A stretch of 64,000 bases of DNA from Conexibacter sp. S30A1 (GTDB lineage: Bacteria > Actinomycetota > Thermoleophilia > Solirubrobacterales > Solirubrobacteraceae): positions 2,604,001-2,668,000 of the forward strand of contig NZ_CP097127.1 of NCBI RefSeq assembly GCF_023330665.1, given 5' to 3'. This document shows, piece by piece, positions 9,193 to 17,706 of this stretch. Below the pieces are notes generated by a model. It ran no database searches. It saw nothing but the letters and a program-made list of their open reading frames with translations, and was not told the origin of the DNA. Positions within the stretch are counted from its first letter, which is position 1, and the number at the start of each line of letters is the position of its first letter. A program made the position numbers and the translations under genes.

Positions 9193-9411
9193 TCAGCGCA
9201 TCCCCGTGACGCGCAAAAAGCGCCACACGCTGACGGCGCAGATCAGGAGCAGCACGATCGGCAGCGTCAGGCCCATGACGCCGGCGACCGCCAGCACCAA
9301 CGTGCCAACACCGAGAAGCCCAGTGCCGCCGCCAAGCAGCACCAGCCGGTAGGCCTGGCGTTCACGCTGGCTTCTGGGCGTGTAGTCGCGGCGCTTTTCG
9401 ATACCGGCCAT
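9193..9411 (-). CDS. Small two-helix membrane protein, unknown
   Basis: A 72-residue protein with a charged N-terminus (EKRRDYTPRSQRERQ), then two hydrophobic helices joined by a short turn (VLLGGGTGLLGVGTLVLAVAGVMGL and PIVLLLICAVSVW) and a basic tail. I chose the ATG at 9411 because the longer frame would run into hemB on the other strand. Its stop directly precedes the reading frame of the TauE-type permease, so the two are likely co-transcribed. No family recognised. Confidence 0.55.
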   Translation of the reverse strand: MAGIEKRRDYTPRSQRERQAYRLVLLGGGTGLLGVGTLVLAVAGVMGLTLPIVLLLICAVSVWRFLRVTGMR

Positions 9412-9481
9412 TGCCAATGAGCTTAGCGGCGGCCGGCAAGCTGGCGGTGCGTCGCACGATCCGGCGTATCCTCGACTGGAT

Positions 9482-10477
9482 ATGGCCTTTCCATCGACTC
9501 GTATGCGCCGGCTGCGCGCCACGCGTCCGCTGCGCGGACTGGTGCGTGAGACGGAGCTCTCGGCGGGCGATCTGATCTACCCGCTGTTCGTGGTCGAGGG
9601 TCTCGTCGGCCGCGAGCCGATCTGGACGATGCCGGGGATCGACCGGCTCTCGCTTGACGAGGCCGTCAGCGAGGCGGGCGCGGCGTTTGCGCTCGGCATC
9701 CCCGCCGTGATCCTCTTCGGCATCCCGGGTCACAAGGACGCAGAGGGCACTGGCGCCTACGACGACGACGGCGTCGTGCAGCTGGCCACGCGCGCGATCA
9801 AGCGCGCACACCCGGAGCTGATCGTCATCACCGACCTGTGCCTGTGCGAATACACCGATCACGGCCACTGTGGCGTGTTGCGCGACACACGCCCGGGCGC
9901 CGACGCGGAGCAGGAGGTCGACAACGATGCGACGCTCGAGCTGTTGGCTCGTACGGCCGTCTCCCAAGCCCAGGCGGGCGCCGACATCGTCGCGCCCAGC
10001 GACATGATGGACGGGCGCGTCGGCCACATCCGCCAGGCGCTGGACGAGGCCGACCTTGAGCAGACACCGATCATGGCCTACTCCTCGAAGTTCGCCTCCG
10101 CCTTCTACGGCCCGTTTCGGGCCGCGGCCGACTCAGCCCCAGCGTTCGGCGACCGCCGCGGCTACCAGCTCGATCCGGCCAACGGGGAAGAGGCGGTGCG
10201 TGAGTCGCTGCTCGACGCACAGGAGGGCGCGGACCTCTTGATGGTCAAGCCGGCGCTGCCCTACCTGGACATCATCCGGCGCGTCAAGGACGCCACGATG
10301 CTGCCGCTGGTCGCCTACAACACCGGCGGCGAGTACGCGATGCTGAAGGCTGCGGCCGCGGCCGGCTACATGGACGAGCGCCAGTCGGTGCTCGAGGCGC
10401 TGACCGGCATCAAGCGCGCGGGGGCCGACATCATCATCACCTACCACGCAAAGGACGTGGCGCTGTGGCTGAAGTGA
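9482..10477 (+). CDS. hemB: Porphobilinogen synthase (delta-aminolevulinic acid dehydratase)
   Basis: HemB condenses two molecules of 5-aminolevulinate to porphobilinogen in tetrapyrrole synthesis. The 331 residues match the family length. Seen in order: LIYPLFVVEG, the metal-ligand region TDLCLCEYTDHGHCG with three cysteines (zinc-type rather than magnesium-only site), APSDMMDGRVGHIR, the first active-site lysine in AYSSKFASAFYGPFR, and the Schiff-base lysine in LMVKPALPYLD. The gene leads a heme operon and overlaps the next gene by 13 bases. Confidence 0.97.
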   Translation: MAFPSTRMRRLRATRPLRGLVRETELSAGDLIYPLFVVEGLVGREPIWTMPGIDRLSLDEAVSEAGAAFALGIPAVILFGIPGHKDAEGTGAYDDDGVVQLATRAIKRAHPELIVITDLCLCEYTDHGHCGVLRDTRPGADAEQEVDNDATLELLARTAVSQAQAGADIVAPSDMMDGRVGHIRQALDEADLEQTPIMAYSSKFASAFYGPFRAAADSAPAFGDRRGYQLDPANGEEAVRESLLDAQEGADLLMVKPALPYLDIIRRVKDATMLPLVAYNTGGEYAMLKAAAAAGYMDERQSVLEALTGIKRAGADIIITYHAKDVALWLK

Positions 10478-11559
10478 CAGAAACCAATTACGGACCGAAG
10501 CTGCGGGCCCGCAAGGACGGTGCGGCGGTGCCGCTCGACGAGCTCGACAAGCGTCTGCTCAACCTCATGCAGGGCAGCTTTCCGCTCGCCAGGCACCCAT
10601 ATCAGCACGTCGCCAGCGAGGCGGGGATCGGCGAAGAGGAGGCGCTCACGCGCGTCAGGCGCCTGCTCGACGAGCGCATCATCCGCCAGGTCACGCCGAT
10701 CTTCGACACGCGTGCACTCGGCTACAGCTCGATGCTGGTGGCGGCCAAGGTCGACGCCGAAAACCCCTGGCGCGCGGCCAACGTGATCAACGCCCACCCC
10801 GGTGTCTCGCACAACTATCTGCGCAACCACGAGTTCAACATCTGGTTCACGATCGCGACCGAGCCCGACTCGAAGCTCGGGCTCGAAGGCACAATCGCGC
10901 GGCTCGGCGAGCTCGCCGGCGCGGAGTCGATCCGGCAGCTGCCGACGCTCAAGCTGTTCAAGATCCGCATGGACCTCGAGATGGAGGCCGGCACCGACAA
11001 GCTCGCGGGCCAGGTCGCCGAGGCCGTGGAGCCTGCCGAGACCGAGCCACAGCCCTACGACGAGTTCGACCGGGCGGTGATTCGCGCGACCCAGGGTGAG
11101 CTGCCCGTCGTCTCCGAACCCTATGCGCCAGCGGCGGCGGCCCTCGGGATCAGCCAGGAGGAACTGCTCGCGCACCTGGAGGCGATGCAGGAACGGCGAC
11201 TGCTGCGCCGGGTCGCGGCGATCCTCTACCACCGCCGCGCCGGTTTCAGCGCCAACGGCATGGGCGTCTGGAAGGTGCCGGAGCAGCGCGTTGCGGAGCT
11301 CGGCGCGGAGATGGCTCGCTTCCGCGGCATCTCGCACTGCTACCAACGGCCCACCTACCCTGACTGGCCCTACTCGGTCTTCACCATGGCCCACGGTCGC
11401 TCGAAGGAGGAGTGCGATGCGATCCTCGACTCGATCGCCGAGCAGACCGGCATCAGCGAGCGCGCGACGCTCTACTCCTCGACCGAGTTCAAGAAGATCC
11501 GCCTCCTCTACTTCACCGATGAGCACCGCGACTGGGAACGTCTCAACGCCGGCGTCTAG
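10465..11559 (+). CDS. Fused AhbA-AhbB-like siroheme decarboxylase (Lrp/AsnC fold)
   Basis: A 364-residue protein made of two tandem Lrp/AsnC-type halves. The first half (about residues 20-175) has a winged-helix region, then VSHNYLRNHEFNIWFTIA. The second half (about 195-350) has VRATQGELP-like HTH sequence, then SHCYQRPTYPDWPYSVFTMAHG and the end SSTEFKKIRLLYF. These are the conserved blocks of AhbA and AhbB, which together decarboxylate siroheme to 12,18-didecarboxysiroheme. They are also found in NirD/NirL-type proteins of heme d1 synthesis. The place between hemB and hemL supports a tetrapyrrole role rather than a general transcription factor. The fusion of the two partners in one chain is notable. 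Automatic annotation would call it an AsnC regulator. Confidence 0.8.
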   Translation: MAEVTETNYGPKLRARKDGAAVPLDELDKRLLNLMQGSFPLARHPYQHVASEAGIGEEEALTRVRRLLDERIIRQVTPIFDTRALGYSSMLVAAKVDAENPWRAANVINAHPGVSHNYLRNHEFNIWFTIATEPDSKLGLEGTIARLGELAGAESIRQLPTLKLFKIRMDLEMEAGTDKLAGQVAEAVEPAETEPQPYDEFDRAVIRATQGELPVVSEPYAPAAAALGISQEELLAHLEAMQERRLLRRVAAILYHRRAGFSANGMGVWKVPEQRVAELGAEMARFRGISHCYQRPTYPDWPYSVFTMAHGRSKEECDAILDSIAEQTGISERATLYSSTEFKKIRLLYFTDEHRDWERLNAGV

Positions 11560-12820
11560 CGCGCTCTACGGCCGCGCGCAACGCGTCATCCCCGGTGGCG
11601 TGAACTCGCCGGTGCGGGCGATGCGTCAGATCGGCCGCGACCCGATCTTCGTCGCCTCGGGCTCGGGCGCGCGCGTCACGGACGTGGACGGCAACGTCTA
11701 CATCGACTGGGTCTGCTCGTGGGGGCCGCTGATCCTCGGGCACGCCAACCCGCGGGTGCTGCAGGCCATCAACCGCGCGGCTGCGCTCGGCTCGAGTTTC
11801 GGCGCCCCGACTGAAGGCGAGGTGTTGATCGCCGAGCTGGTCGCTGAGCGCATGCCAGCGGTGGAGATGCTGCGCATGACCTCCTCCGGCACCGAGGCGA
11901 GCATGAGCGCGATCCGGCTGGCGCGGGCGGTCACCGGCCGTGAGGCGCTGCTGAAGTTTCAGGGCGCCTACCACGGTCACGTTGACGGCCTGCTGGTCCA
12001 GGCCGGGTCGGGGCTCGCGACCCAGGGCATTCCGGCGAGCCCCGGTGTGCCCGCCGCCGTCGCCCAGGCGACCATCGCCATCCCCTGGAATGACGAGGAT
12101 GCCCTCGCGGCGGCGCTTGACGCGCACCAGTTCGCGGCCGTGCTGGTCGAGGCCGTGCCGGCCAACATGGGCGTGGTGCCCGCCAAGCCTGGCTACCTGG
12201 CCAGGCTTGGCGCCGCGGCGCGCCAGAACGGCGTCCTGTTCGTGGTCGACGAGGTGATCACCGGCTTTCGTGTGGCCCCGGGGGGCGCTCAGGAGCTCTA
12301 CGGCCTCGAGCCTGACCTGACGATCCTTGGCAAGGTGATCGGCGGTGGCCTGCCGGCCGCAGCCTACGGCGGGCGTCGCGAGCTCATGAGCCAGATCGCG
12401 CCCGCCGGCGAGGTCTACCAGGCCGGCACGCTGTCGGGCAACCCGCTGGCGGTGGCGGCCGGGCTGGCGACGCTCGAGCAGCTCGATCAAGAGGCCTACC
12501 GGAGGCTTGCCGAGCTGACTGAGCGGCTCGCCGTAGGCCTGCGCGAAGCAGCGGCGAGCGCAGGCCTAAAGCTGCGTGTGCAGAGCGCCACGGGCCTTCT
12601 GACACCGTTCTTCACCGGCGTGGAGGTGACCGACTATGCGGGCGCCTCTGCCTGTGACCAGCAGTCCTACGCGGCTTTCTGCCGTGGTCTACTGGCGCGT
12701 GGGGTCTACCCACCGGCTTCGCAGTTCGAGGCCTGGTTTCCGTCGCTTGCGCACAGCGAGCGCGATATTGAGCTGACCGTCGAGGCGGCCGGCGAGGTGC
12801 TGGCGGAGCTCGCCTCGTGA
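11519..12820 (+). CDS. hemL: Glutamate-1-semialdehyde 2,1-aminomutase
   Basis: HemL converts glutamate-1-semialdehyde to 5-aminolevulinate using pyridoxal phosphate. At 433 residues it is full length. Motifs: VIPGGVNSPVRA near the start, SSGTEASMSAIRLARAVTGR, FQGAYHGHVDGLLVQAGSG, VVDEVITGFRV (PLP-binding aspartate), and LTILGKVIGGGLPAAAYGGR with the Schiff-base lysine. The ATG at 11519 gives the family N-terminus and overlaps the end of the ahbAB-like gene by 41 bases, so translation is probably coupled. This places the C5 route to heme in the operon. Confidence 0.96.
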   Translation: MSTATGNVSTPASSALYGRAQRVIPGGVNSPVRAMRQIGRDPIFVASGSGARVTDVDGNVYIDWVCSWGPLILGHANPRVLQAINRAAALGSSFGAPTEGEVLIAELVAERMPAVEMLRMTSSGTEASMSAIRLARAVTGREALLKFQGAYHGHVDGLLVQAGSGLATQGIPASPGVPAAVAQATIAIPWNDEDALAAALDAHQFAAVLVEAVPANMGVVPAKPGYLARLGAAARQNGVLFVVDEVITGFRVAPGGAQELYGLEPDLTILGKVIGGGLPAAAYGGRRELMSQIAPAGEVYQAGTLSGNPLAVAAGLATLEQLDQEAYRRLAELTERLAVGLREAAASAGLKLRVQSATGLLTPFFTGVEVTDYAGASACDQQSYAAFCRGLLARGVYPPASQFEAWFPSLAHSERDIELTVEAAGEVLAELAS

Positions 12821-13119
12821 GCGGCTACTCGTACGCGGAGGTGATCGCGGACATCGCCCGGGGGGCGCGCCTGCACTACGAGAATGCACATTCAGCCGAC
12901 CCGGACCTGGACCTGCTGCTCGGCGATCAGAGCTACGCGAGCGGTCTGGCGAAGCTGGCCACGATCGGCGACGTGCACGAGACCGCCCGCCTCGCAAACC
13001 TGATCTCGCGCGTCGCGCAGCTGCACGCCCATGGCGAAAGCGCTGCTGCCGGAGAGCTTCTGGTGAGCGCCGAGCGACGCCTCGCGGGCGAGCAGGCAGG
13101 GAACGGCGCGTCGCTTTGA
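12817..13119 (+). CDS. Small hypothetical protein of the heme/bc1 operon
   Basis: A 100-residue soluble, probably helical protein whose GTG start overlaps the hemL stop by four bases, so it is translationally coupled. The sequence is rich in alanine and charged residues (YSYAEVIADIARGARLHYENA, then ETARLANLISRVAQLHAHGE) with no cysteine or membrane segment. No family recognised. The position between hemL and the Rieske gene suggests a lineage-specific factor linked to heme or cytochrome assembly, which is inference only. Confidence 0.6.
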   Translation: MSGYSYAEVIADIARGARLHYENAHSADPDLDLLLGDQSYASGLAKLATIGDVHETARLANLISRVAQLHAHGESAAAGELLVSAERRLAGEQAGNGASL

Positions 13120-13130
13120 AAATGCCGTTA

Positions 13131-13166
13131 GGCTTACGGGCCGGTTGTCGAAGAAACCCGTAAGCC
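13131..13166 (+). promoter_or_regulatory. 10-bp inverted repeat just before qcrA
   Basis: GGCTTACGGG at 13131-13140 pairs perfectly with CCCGTAAGCC at 13157-13166, leaving a 16-base loop. The stem ends one base before the GTG start of the Rieske gene and would mask any ribosome binding site for it. It could be a translation-control hairpin, an attenuator or an operator. No U-run follows, so it is not a simple terminator. Confidence 0.55.
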
Positions 13167-13167
13167 A

Positions 13168-13905
13168 GTGAGTGCGATGCCACAAGATCCTCACAGCAAA
13201 TCGTCCAAGTACACAGCTGATCGCGGTATGCCCGGCGCCTTTGAGGGCGAGACGGTCACGCGGCGGCGCTTCATGAGCGCGATCACCCAGGGCGCCGGCG
13301 GGATTGCCGCTGCCTCCTTCGGCCTGCCGGCGCTCGGCTTCGCGATCGGGCCGGTTTTCAAGCGCACCCAGTGGCCCTGGCAGATCATCGGTCGGCCGGA
13401 AGACTTCGTTGAGACGGTCTATGCCACCAAGGTCGTGACGATGGTTCAGGGGATCGGTGACGCGGGTGACACGCTTGCCTACGTGCGCAAGCGCGACCCG
13501 GCGATCGACACCGAGCCCCACGACCAGTACAACAACTACATCGCGCTGTGGAACCGCTGCATGCACCTCGGCTGCCCGGTTCGTTACGTGCAGGCCGCGG
13601 AGCGGTTCATCTGCCCCTGCCACGGTGGCATCTACAACTTCCGTGGCCAGGTGGCCGGCGGCCCGCCGGTGCGCCCGCTGGACCGCTTCTACACCTACGC
13701 GCCGCCCCCGGGCGAGCGCGGCCACGGCTACGTCTATCTCGGACCCCCTTACGCGGTCAACTCGGAGCTGCAGCGCCTGTCCGTCCGCGACCCCGCGGAG
13801 CCGCTTGATGGCCTCGGCCAGTACTTCTACCCGCCGCAGTTCGACACGGCGAAGATCCCCTCGCTCGAGCATCTGCCCCTGCCCCCGACGGTTCCGGGCA
13901 CCTGA
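13168..13905 (+). CDS. qcrA: Rieske iron-sulfur subunit of the menaquinol--cytochrome c reductase
   Basis: The Rieske protein passes electrons from quinol to the cytochrome c domain in the bc complex. The 2Fe-2S binding motifs are present: CMHLGC (about residue 131) and CPCHGG (about residue 151), two Cys-His pairs with a disulfide cysteine each. The N-terminus has TRRRFMSAITQGAGG followed by a hydrophobic segment, a twin-arginine-like signal anchor, consistent with Tat-dependent insertion and the tatA/tatC genes further along. The GTG at 13168 and an ATG at 13177 are both possible starts. The stop overlaps the start of qcrB by one base. Confidence 0.93.
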   Translation: MSAMPQDPHSKSSKYTADRGMPGAFEGETVTRRRFMSAITQGAGGIAAASFGLPALGFAIGPVFKRTQWPWQIIGRPEDFVETVYATKVVTMVQGIGDAGDTLAYVRKRDPAIDTEPHDQYNNYIALWNRCMHLGCPVRYVQAAERFICPCHGGIYNFRGQVAGGPPVRPLDRFYTYAPPPGERGHGYVYLGPPYAVNSELQRLSVRDPAEPLDGLGQYFYPPQFDTAKIPSLEHLPLPPTVPGT

Positions 13906-14696
13906 TGGCGATCATCGGATCACGTGGGCGCCCGGCTGCGCCTGTGCCCCCAGCCCAGAGCGATGAGCTGACGCGTCCGGAGGCCGCCACCGAGGCGAGC
14001 CTGACCGTCGTCAACTGGATCGACGAGCGCGCCCAGCTCTCACAGGGGCTGCGCTGGATGATGTTCCGCAAGGTGCCCAAGGGCATCAACTGGGCCTACA
14101 CGCTTGGTTCCGCCACCATGTTCGCCTTCCTCAACCAGGCGGTCACCGGTGTGTTTTTGGCGATGTACTACCGGCCGAGCGTGACCGGCGGCGCCTACGA
14201 GTCCATCCGCAACATCAACGACAACGTGTTCCTCGGCCAGTTCGTGCACGGTATGCACAAGTGGGGCGCGTCGGTGATGATCGTGCTGATCTTCCTGCAC
14301 ATGGGGCGGGTGTTCTTCTTCGGCGCCTACAAGTACCCGCGCGAGCTCTCGTGGATCATCGGCGTGGTGCTCTTGATCCTCACCATGGCGATGGGCTTCA
14401 CGGGCTACCTGCTGCCTTTTGACCAGCGCTCCTACTGGGCCACGATCGTCGGCGTCAACATCAACGGCACCGCACCGTTCCTCGGGCCCTACATCAGCGA
14501 TTTCCTGCGCGGCGGCCCGGAGTTCGGTGCCACCACGCTGTCGCGTTTCTACGCGATCCACATGATGCTGATACCTGGTCTGATGGCCGCTCTGATCGGC
14601 TTGCATCTCTACCTGGTGATGAAGCTCGGGATCTCGGCGCCGCCGTGGATCAAGGCGCAGGAGCCGGACGTCGCGATCGAGAAGGTCGAGGTCTGA
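13905..14696 (+). CDS. qcrB: Cytochrome b6-type subunit (N-terminal half of cytochrome b)
   Basis: A 263-residue membrane subunit that carries hemes b and forms the quinol sites. It has four helices with the usual bis-histidine ligands: HGMHKWGASVMIVLIFLHMGRVF in the second helix, and FYAIHMMLIPGLMAALIGLHLYLV in the fourth. The segment GYLLPFDQRSYWATIVG is the typical Qo-side loop. The first about 45 residues are a soluble lead. The protein stops after the fourth helix, so the second half of cytochrome b is on the next gene, as in b6f-type and Bacillus-type complexes. Confidence 0.93.
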   Translation: MAIIGSRGRPAAPVPPAQSDELTRPEAATEASLTVVNWIDERAQLSQGLRWMMFRKVPKGINWAYTLGSATMFAFLNQAVTGVFLAMYYRPSVTGGAYESIRNINDNVFLGQFVHGMHKWGASVMIVLIFLHMGRVFFFGAYKYPRELSWIIGVVLLILTMAMGFTGYLLPFDQRSYWATIVGVNINGTAPFLGPYISDFLRGGPEFGATTLSRFYAIHMMLIPGLMAALIGLHLYLVMKLGISAPPWIKAQEPDVAIEKVEV

Positions 14697-14703
14697 GCTC
14701 CCC

Positions 14704-15465
14704 ATGAATCAGGCTGAGAAGGAGCAGTACCTGCGCGAGTACGCGCTGCTGAAGAACGAGGGCAAGCCGTTCTTCCCCTATGCGGTCGCCAAGGACGCGA
14801 TCATGGCGATGATCGTGATGGCGGTGATCATGCTGCTGTCGCTGATGTTCGGCGCGGAGCTCGGCCCCGCCGTTAACCCGACGACCACCACGTATGTGCC
14901 GCGGCCGGACTGGTACTTCTTCTTCCTGTTCGAGCTGCTGCGCGTGATGCGCAACGCGCCCAAGATGACGGACCTGGCGACCCTTGGCGTACCGACGCTG
15001 TGCATGGTCGGGCTGTTCCTGCTGCCGCTTTATGACCGCAGCCCGGAGCGACTGATCACGCGTCGCCCGGTGGCGTTGGCTGCGGGCATCGCCACGATCG
15101 TCTGCATTGCCTACCTGACCTACTCGGGCGCTGTTGTTGGCTCGCCCAACCAGCTGGTGCTGCCGGTTCCGGCCGGGCTCACGAAGGCGCAGAAGGCAAC
15201 CTTCCTGGCCGGCGAGATCATCGTCGGCGAGTCCGGCTGCGAGGGCTGTCATGAGATCGGTACCTACGGCAACAATGGGCCTGGGCCGCTGCTGACGCAC
15301 ATCGGCTCGATCCTGCGGCCGGGCGGGATCGCCTCGACGCTGAAGAATCCGACGGCGCCGATGCCATCGTTCGCGGGTCTGGCGAAGAGCTCACCCAAGA
15401 AGTTCGACGAGCTCGTCCAGTTCCTCTCGATGCTGCACTACAACTCGTCGTCCTGGACGGGCTAG
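14704..15465 (+). CDS. qcrC: Cytochrome b subunit IV fused to a cytochrome c domain
   Basis: A 253-residue protein. The first about 150 residues contain three membrane helices and the PDWYFFFLFELLR motif (variant PEWY Qo-site loop) of the cytochrome b C-terminal half. A c-type cytochrome domain follows, with a single CEGCH heme-attachment motif (about residue 179) and a possible methionine ligand in APMPSFAGL. This subunit IV-cytochrome c fusion is known from Bacillus-type menaquinol:cytochrome c reductases and replaces cytochrome c1. It lies eight bases after qcrB. The symbol is used by analogy with the Bacillus naming. Confidence 0.9.
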   Translation: MNQAEKEQYLREYALLKNEGKPFFPYAVAKDAIMAMIVMAVIMLLSLMFGAELGPAVNPTTTTYVPRPDWYFFFLFELLRVMRNAPKMTDLATLGVPTLCMVGLFLLPLYDRSPERLITRRPVALAAGIATIVCIAYLTYSGAVVGSPNQLVLPVPAGLTKAQKATFLAGEIIVGESGCEGCHEIGTYGNNGPGPLLTHIGSILRPGGIASTLKNPTAPMPSFAGLAKSSPKKFDELVQFLSMLHYNSSSWTG

Positions 15466-15537
15466 GCGCCGACGGGCCAGCGTGCGGGCCACCGACGGTC
15501 GTTTAAGTTTCTCTCAGGCGCCGGTAAGCTCTAGCTT

Positions 15538-16284
15538 ATGACGGATCCCACCCCAGATGGCCCGGCCTCCGGCACGCTCCCGGAACCTCAGGTGCGCGCG
15601 ATGTTCGACCGCATCGCCGGCGTCTATGACCGCCTGAACTCGGTCATGACCGCGGGTCTGCATCACCGCTGGCGCGAGCGGGCCGTCGCCCTTGCACAGC
15701 TCACTCCCGGCGACCATGTGTTGGACGTCGCCACCGGGACCGGCGATCTCGCCTTCGAGCTGGCTCGGGCCGTGGGTCCCGAAGGCTCGGTCGTCGCGGC
15801 TGACTTCTCCGAGCAGATGCTCGCGATCGCGCGGCGCAAGGCTGACGCCGGGACCGCCGGCGCGGGCGCCGGAAGCGTGCGCTTCGAGCAGGCAAACGCA
15901 CTATTGCTGCCGCATGCGGCCAATGAGTTCGACGCCGCGACGGTCGGCTTCGGGGTGCGTAACTTTTCTGACCTGAACCAGGGGCTGCGTGAGCTGGCGC
16001 GGGTGGTGAAGCCGGGTGGCAGGGTCGTGATCCTCGAGATGACCGCACCACGACGGCCGCCGCTGTCGACCTTCTTCGGGCTCTGGTTTGACCGTGCCGT
16101 GCCGGTGCTGGGCAGGCTCGCCGGTGACGCCGATGCCTACACCTACCTGCCAAGCTCGGTGCGCCGCTTCCCTGGCCCGGAGGACCTCGCCGCGCGGATG
16201 AGCGCGGTTGGGTTCGGTGATATCCGCTATGTGCTTACAGCCGGGGGGATCATCGCCCTCCATGTCGGTACCGTGAAGGTGTGA
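15538..16284 (+). CDS. menG: Demethylmenaquinone methyltransferase (UbiE/MenG)
   Basis: Transfers a methyl group from S-adenosylmethionine to demethylmenaquinone in the last step of menaquinone synthesis. At 248 residues it is full length. It shows the family motifs MFDRIAGVYDRLNSVMTAGL at the start, the SAM-binding LDVATGTGDLAFELA, and the late GVRNFSDLNQGLRELARVVKPGGRVVILE. Its place after the bc complex, which uses menaquinol, and before a polyprenyl synthase supports menaquinone rather than ubiquinone. Confidence 0.93.
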   Translation: MTDPTPDGPASGTLPEPQVRAMFDRIAGVYDRLNSVMTAGLHHRWRERAVALAQLTPGDHVLDVATGTGDLAFELARAVGPEGSVVAADFSEQMLAIARRKADAGTAGAGAGSVRFEQANALLLPHAANEFDAATVGFGVRNFSDLNQGLRELARVVKPGGRVVILEMTAPRRPPLSTFFGLWFDRAVPVLGRLAGDADAYTYLPSSVRRFPGPEDLAARMSAVGFGDIRYVLTAGGIIALHVGTVKV

Positions 16285-17261
16285 GCACTTCCAGCGCTGC
16301 GTCAGTCGAGGCTGTGGTCGAGTCTGGCGGCGACGGCGCCGCGCGCGTCATGGGCCGTGTCGAGCAGCGGATGGTGGATCTCGTCTCCGGCTACGGCGAA
16401 CTGCTCGCGCGTCACGGTGGTCAGACGATCACCGCCGGCGGCAAGCGACTGCGGCCACTGCTGGTCTGCATCGCCGCGGGTGTGCCGGTCGCCGAGAGTG
16501 ACGCGCTGGTCCGGGCCGCGGTGGCCGTGGAACTCGTGCACTCCGCGACGCTCGTGCACGACGACGTGATCGACGGGGCTGCCCTGCGCCGCGGCCGTCC
16601 GACCGTCGTGGCCACCGGAGGGCGGCTGATGGCCGTCGCCACCGGTGACCTGCTCTTCTCGCGCGCCTTCGCGGAGCTGGCGGCCGGGGGCGAGATTCAA
16701 CCCATCCGAATCCTCTCCGCAGCCGCCACGGCGCTCGCCGCCGGCGAGCTGATGCAGCGTGAGGACTGCTGGAAGGACTCCGTCAGTCAGGCCCGCTACC
16801 TGGAGCGCTGCCGGCTCAAGACCGGCGTGCTGTTCCGCGCCGCGTGCGAGCTGGGCGCGCTCGCGGGCGGGGTGCCGGTGGCGGCGCTCGGCGCCTTCGG
16901 GGAGTCGATTGGGGTCGCCTTCCAGTTGCTCGATGACGTGCTGGACGTCACGGGTCCAGCTGAGCGCACCGGCAAGCCCCGCGGGACGGACCTGCTGGAC
17001 GGCACAGTTACGCTACCGCTGATCGAGGCGCGCAAGCGCGACCCGGCACTGGCGCAGGTGGATCTGCGCGCGCTGACAGACGCAGCTCAGGCGGCTGCGA
17101 TCTGCGACCTGATCGAGTCAACCGGTGCGCTCGATTTCGCCCGCGAGCAGGCTCTGGCTCTCGTGAACGCCGCCAAGGCGTCTTTGCCGGATGCGCTCAC
17201 GCTGGCTCAGCGGCGCGCGCTCGAGCTGGTCGCTGACAGCGTGGTGGAGCGCTACAGCTGA
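16281..17261 (+). CDS. Polyprenyl diphosphate synthase (trans-type)
   Basis: A 326-residue enzyme that elongates isoprenyl diphosphates, here most likely making the menaquinone side chain. The first aspartate-rich motif is LVHDDVIDGAALRRGRPT, with only two aspartates before the V, followed by DD-type spacing. The second is FQLLDDVLDVTG. KRLRPLL and a KTGVLF segment complete the substrate sites. The GTG start overlaps the menG stop by four bases. Chain length cannot be predicted reliably from what is visible. Confidence 0.9.
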   Translation: MSTSSAASVEAVVESGGDGAARVMGRVEQRMVDLVSGYGELLARHGGQTITAGGKRLRPLLVCIAAGVPVAESDALVRAAVAVELVHSATLVHDDVIDGAALRRGRPTVVATGGRLMAVATGDLLFSRAFAELAAGGEIQPIRILSAAATALAAGELMQREDCWKDSVSQARYLERCRLKTGVLFRAACELGALAGGVPVAALGAFGESIGVAFQLLDDVLDVTGPAERTGKPRGTDLLDGTVTLPLIEARKRDPALAQVDLRALTDAAQAAAICDLIESTGALDFAREQALALVNAAKASLPDALTLAQRRALELVADSVVERYS

Positions 17262-17289
17262 GCGCAGCGGCGTCTGCTGTCGTGGGCGC

Positions 17290-17706
17290 TCAGAAGTCCT
17301 CGGGCAGGATCTGATCTGCCTGTAGCGCACGCGTGAAGCGTTCGATGTCGGCGATCAGGTTTGCCTGGGCCATCCGCTGCAGGTCGGTGATCATCGCCGT
17401 GAGGCCCTCATCCAGGTGGTCCTCCAGATGCTCCACCTGCGTCCTGGCAAACGTGCCCGCTTCCGATCTCCTGCAGTTTGGGCACTCGAGCAGCAGGTTC
17501 CAGCGCCCGTCCGCCGCCTGGGACCAGGCCAGTGGCTGGACCAGGTCAGAGCCGCAGGCCGGGCAGTCGGACAGCACGCGGCTGTCGGTCGCCGTGTCGT
17601 GGAAGTGGACCACCTCGATCATGCGTCCGCTTGGCAGCACCACCTGGCGCACACTCTGCGGCTGCGTTGAGGGATGTGCGGGCTGATCTGATTGGTCCTG
17701 GTTCAT
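17290..17706 (-). CDS. Zinc-ribbon protein of unknown function
   Basis: A 138-residue soluble protein. A zinc ribbon is formed by CPACGSDL (about residue 56) and CPNCRR (about residue 84), followed by a helical C-terminal half (EHLEDHLDEGLTAMITDLQRM). The ATG at 17706 has an AGGAG ribosome binding site eight bases upstream and is preferred over the longer frame that runs into the tatA promoter region. It converges with the polyprenyl synthase gene. No specific family recognised. Proteins with such ribbons often bind RNA, RNA polymerase or ribosomes. Confidence 0.65.
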   Translation of the reverse strand: MNQDQSDQPAHPSTQPQSVRQVVLPSGRMIEVVHFHDTATDSRVLSDCPACGSDLVQPLAWSQAADGRWNLLLECPNCRRSEAGTFARTQVEHLEDHLDEGLTAMITDLQRMAQANLIADIERFTRALQADQILPEDF

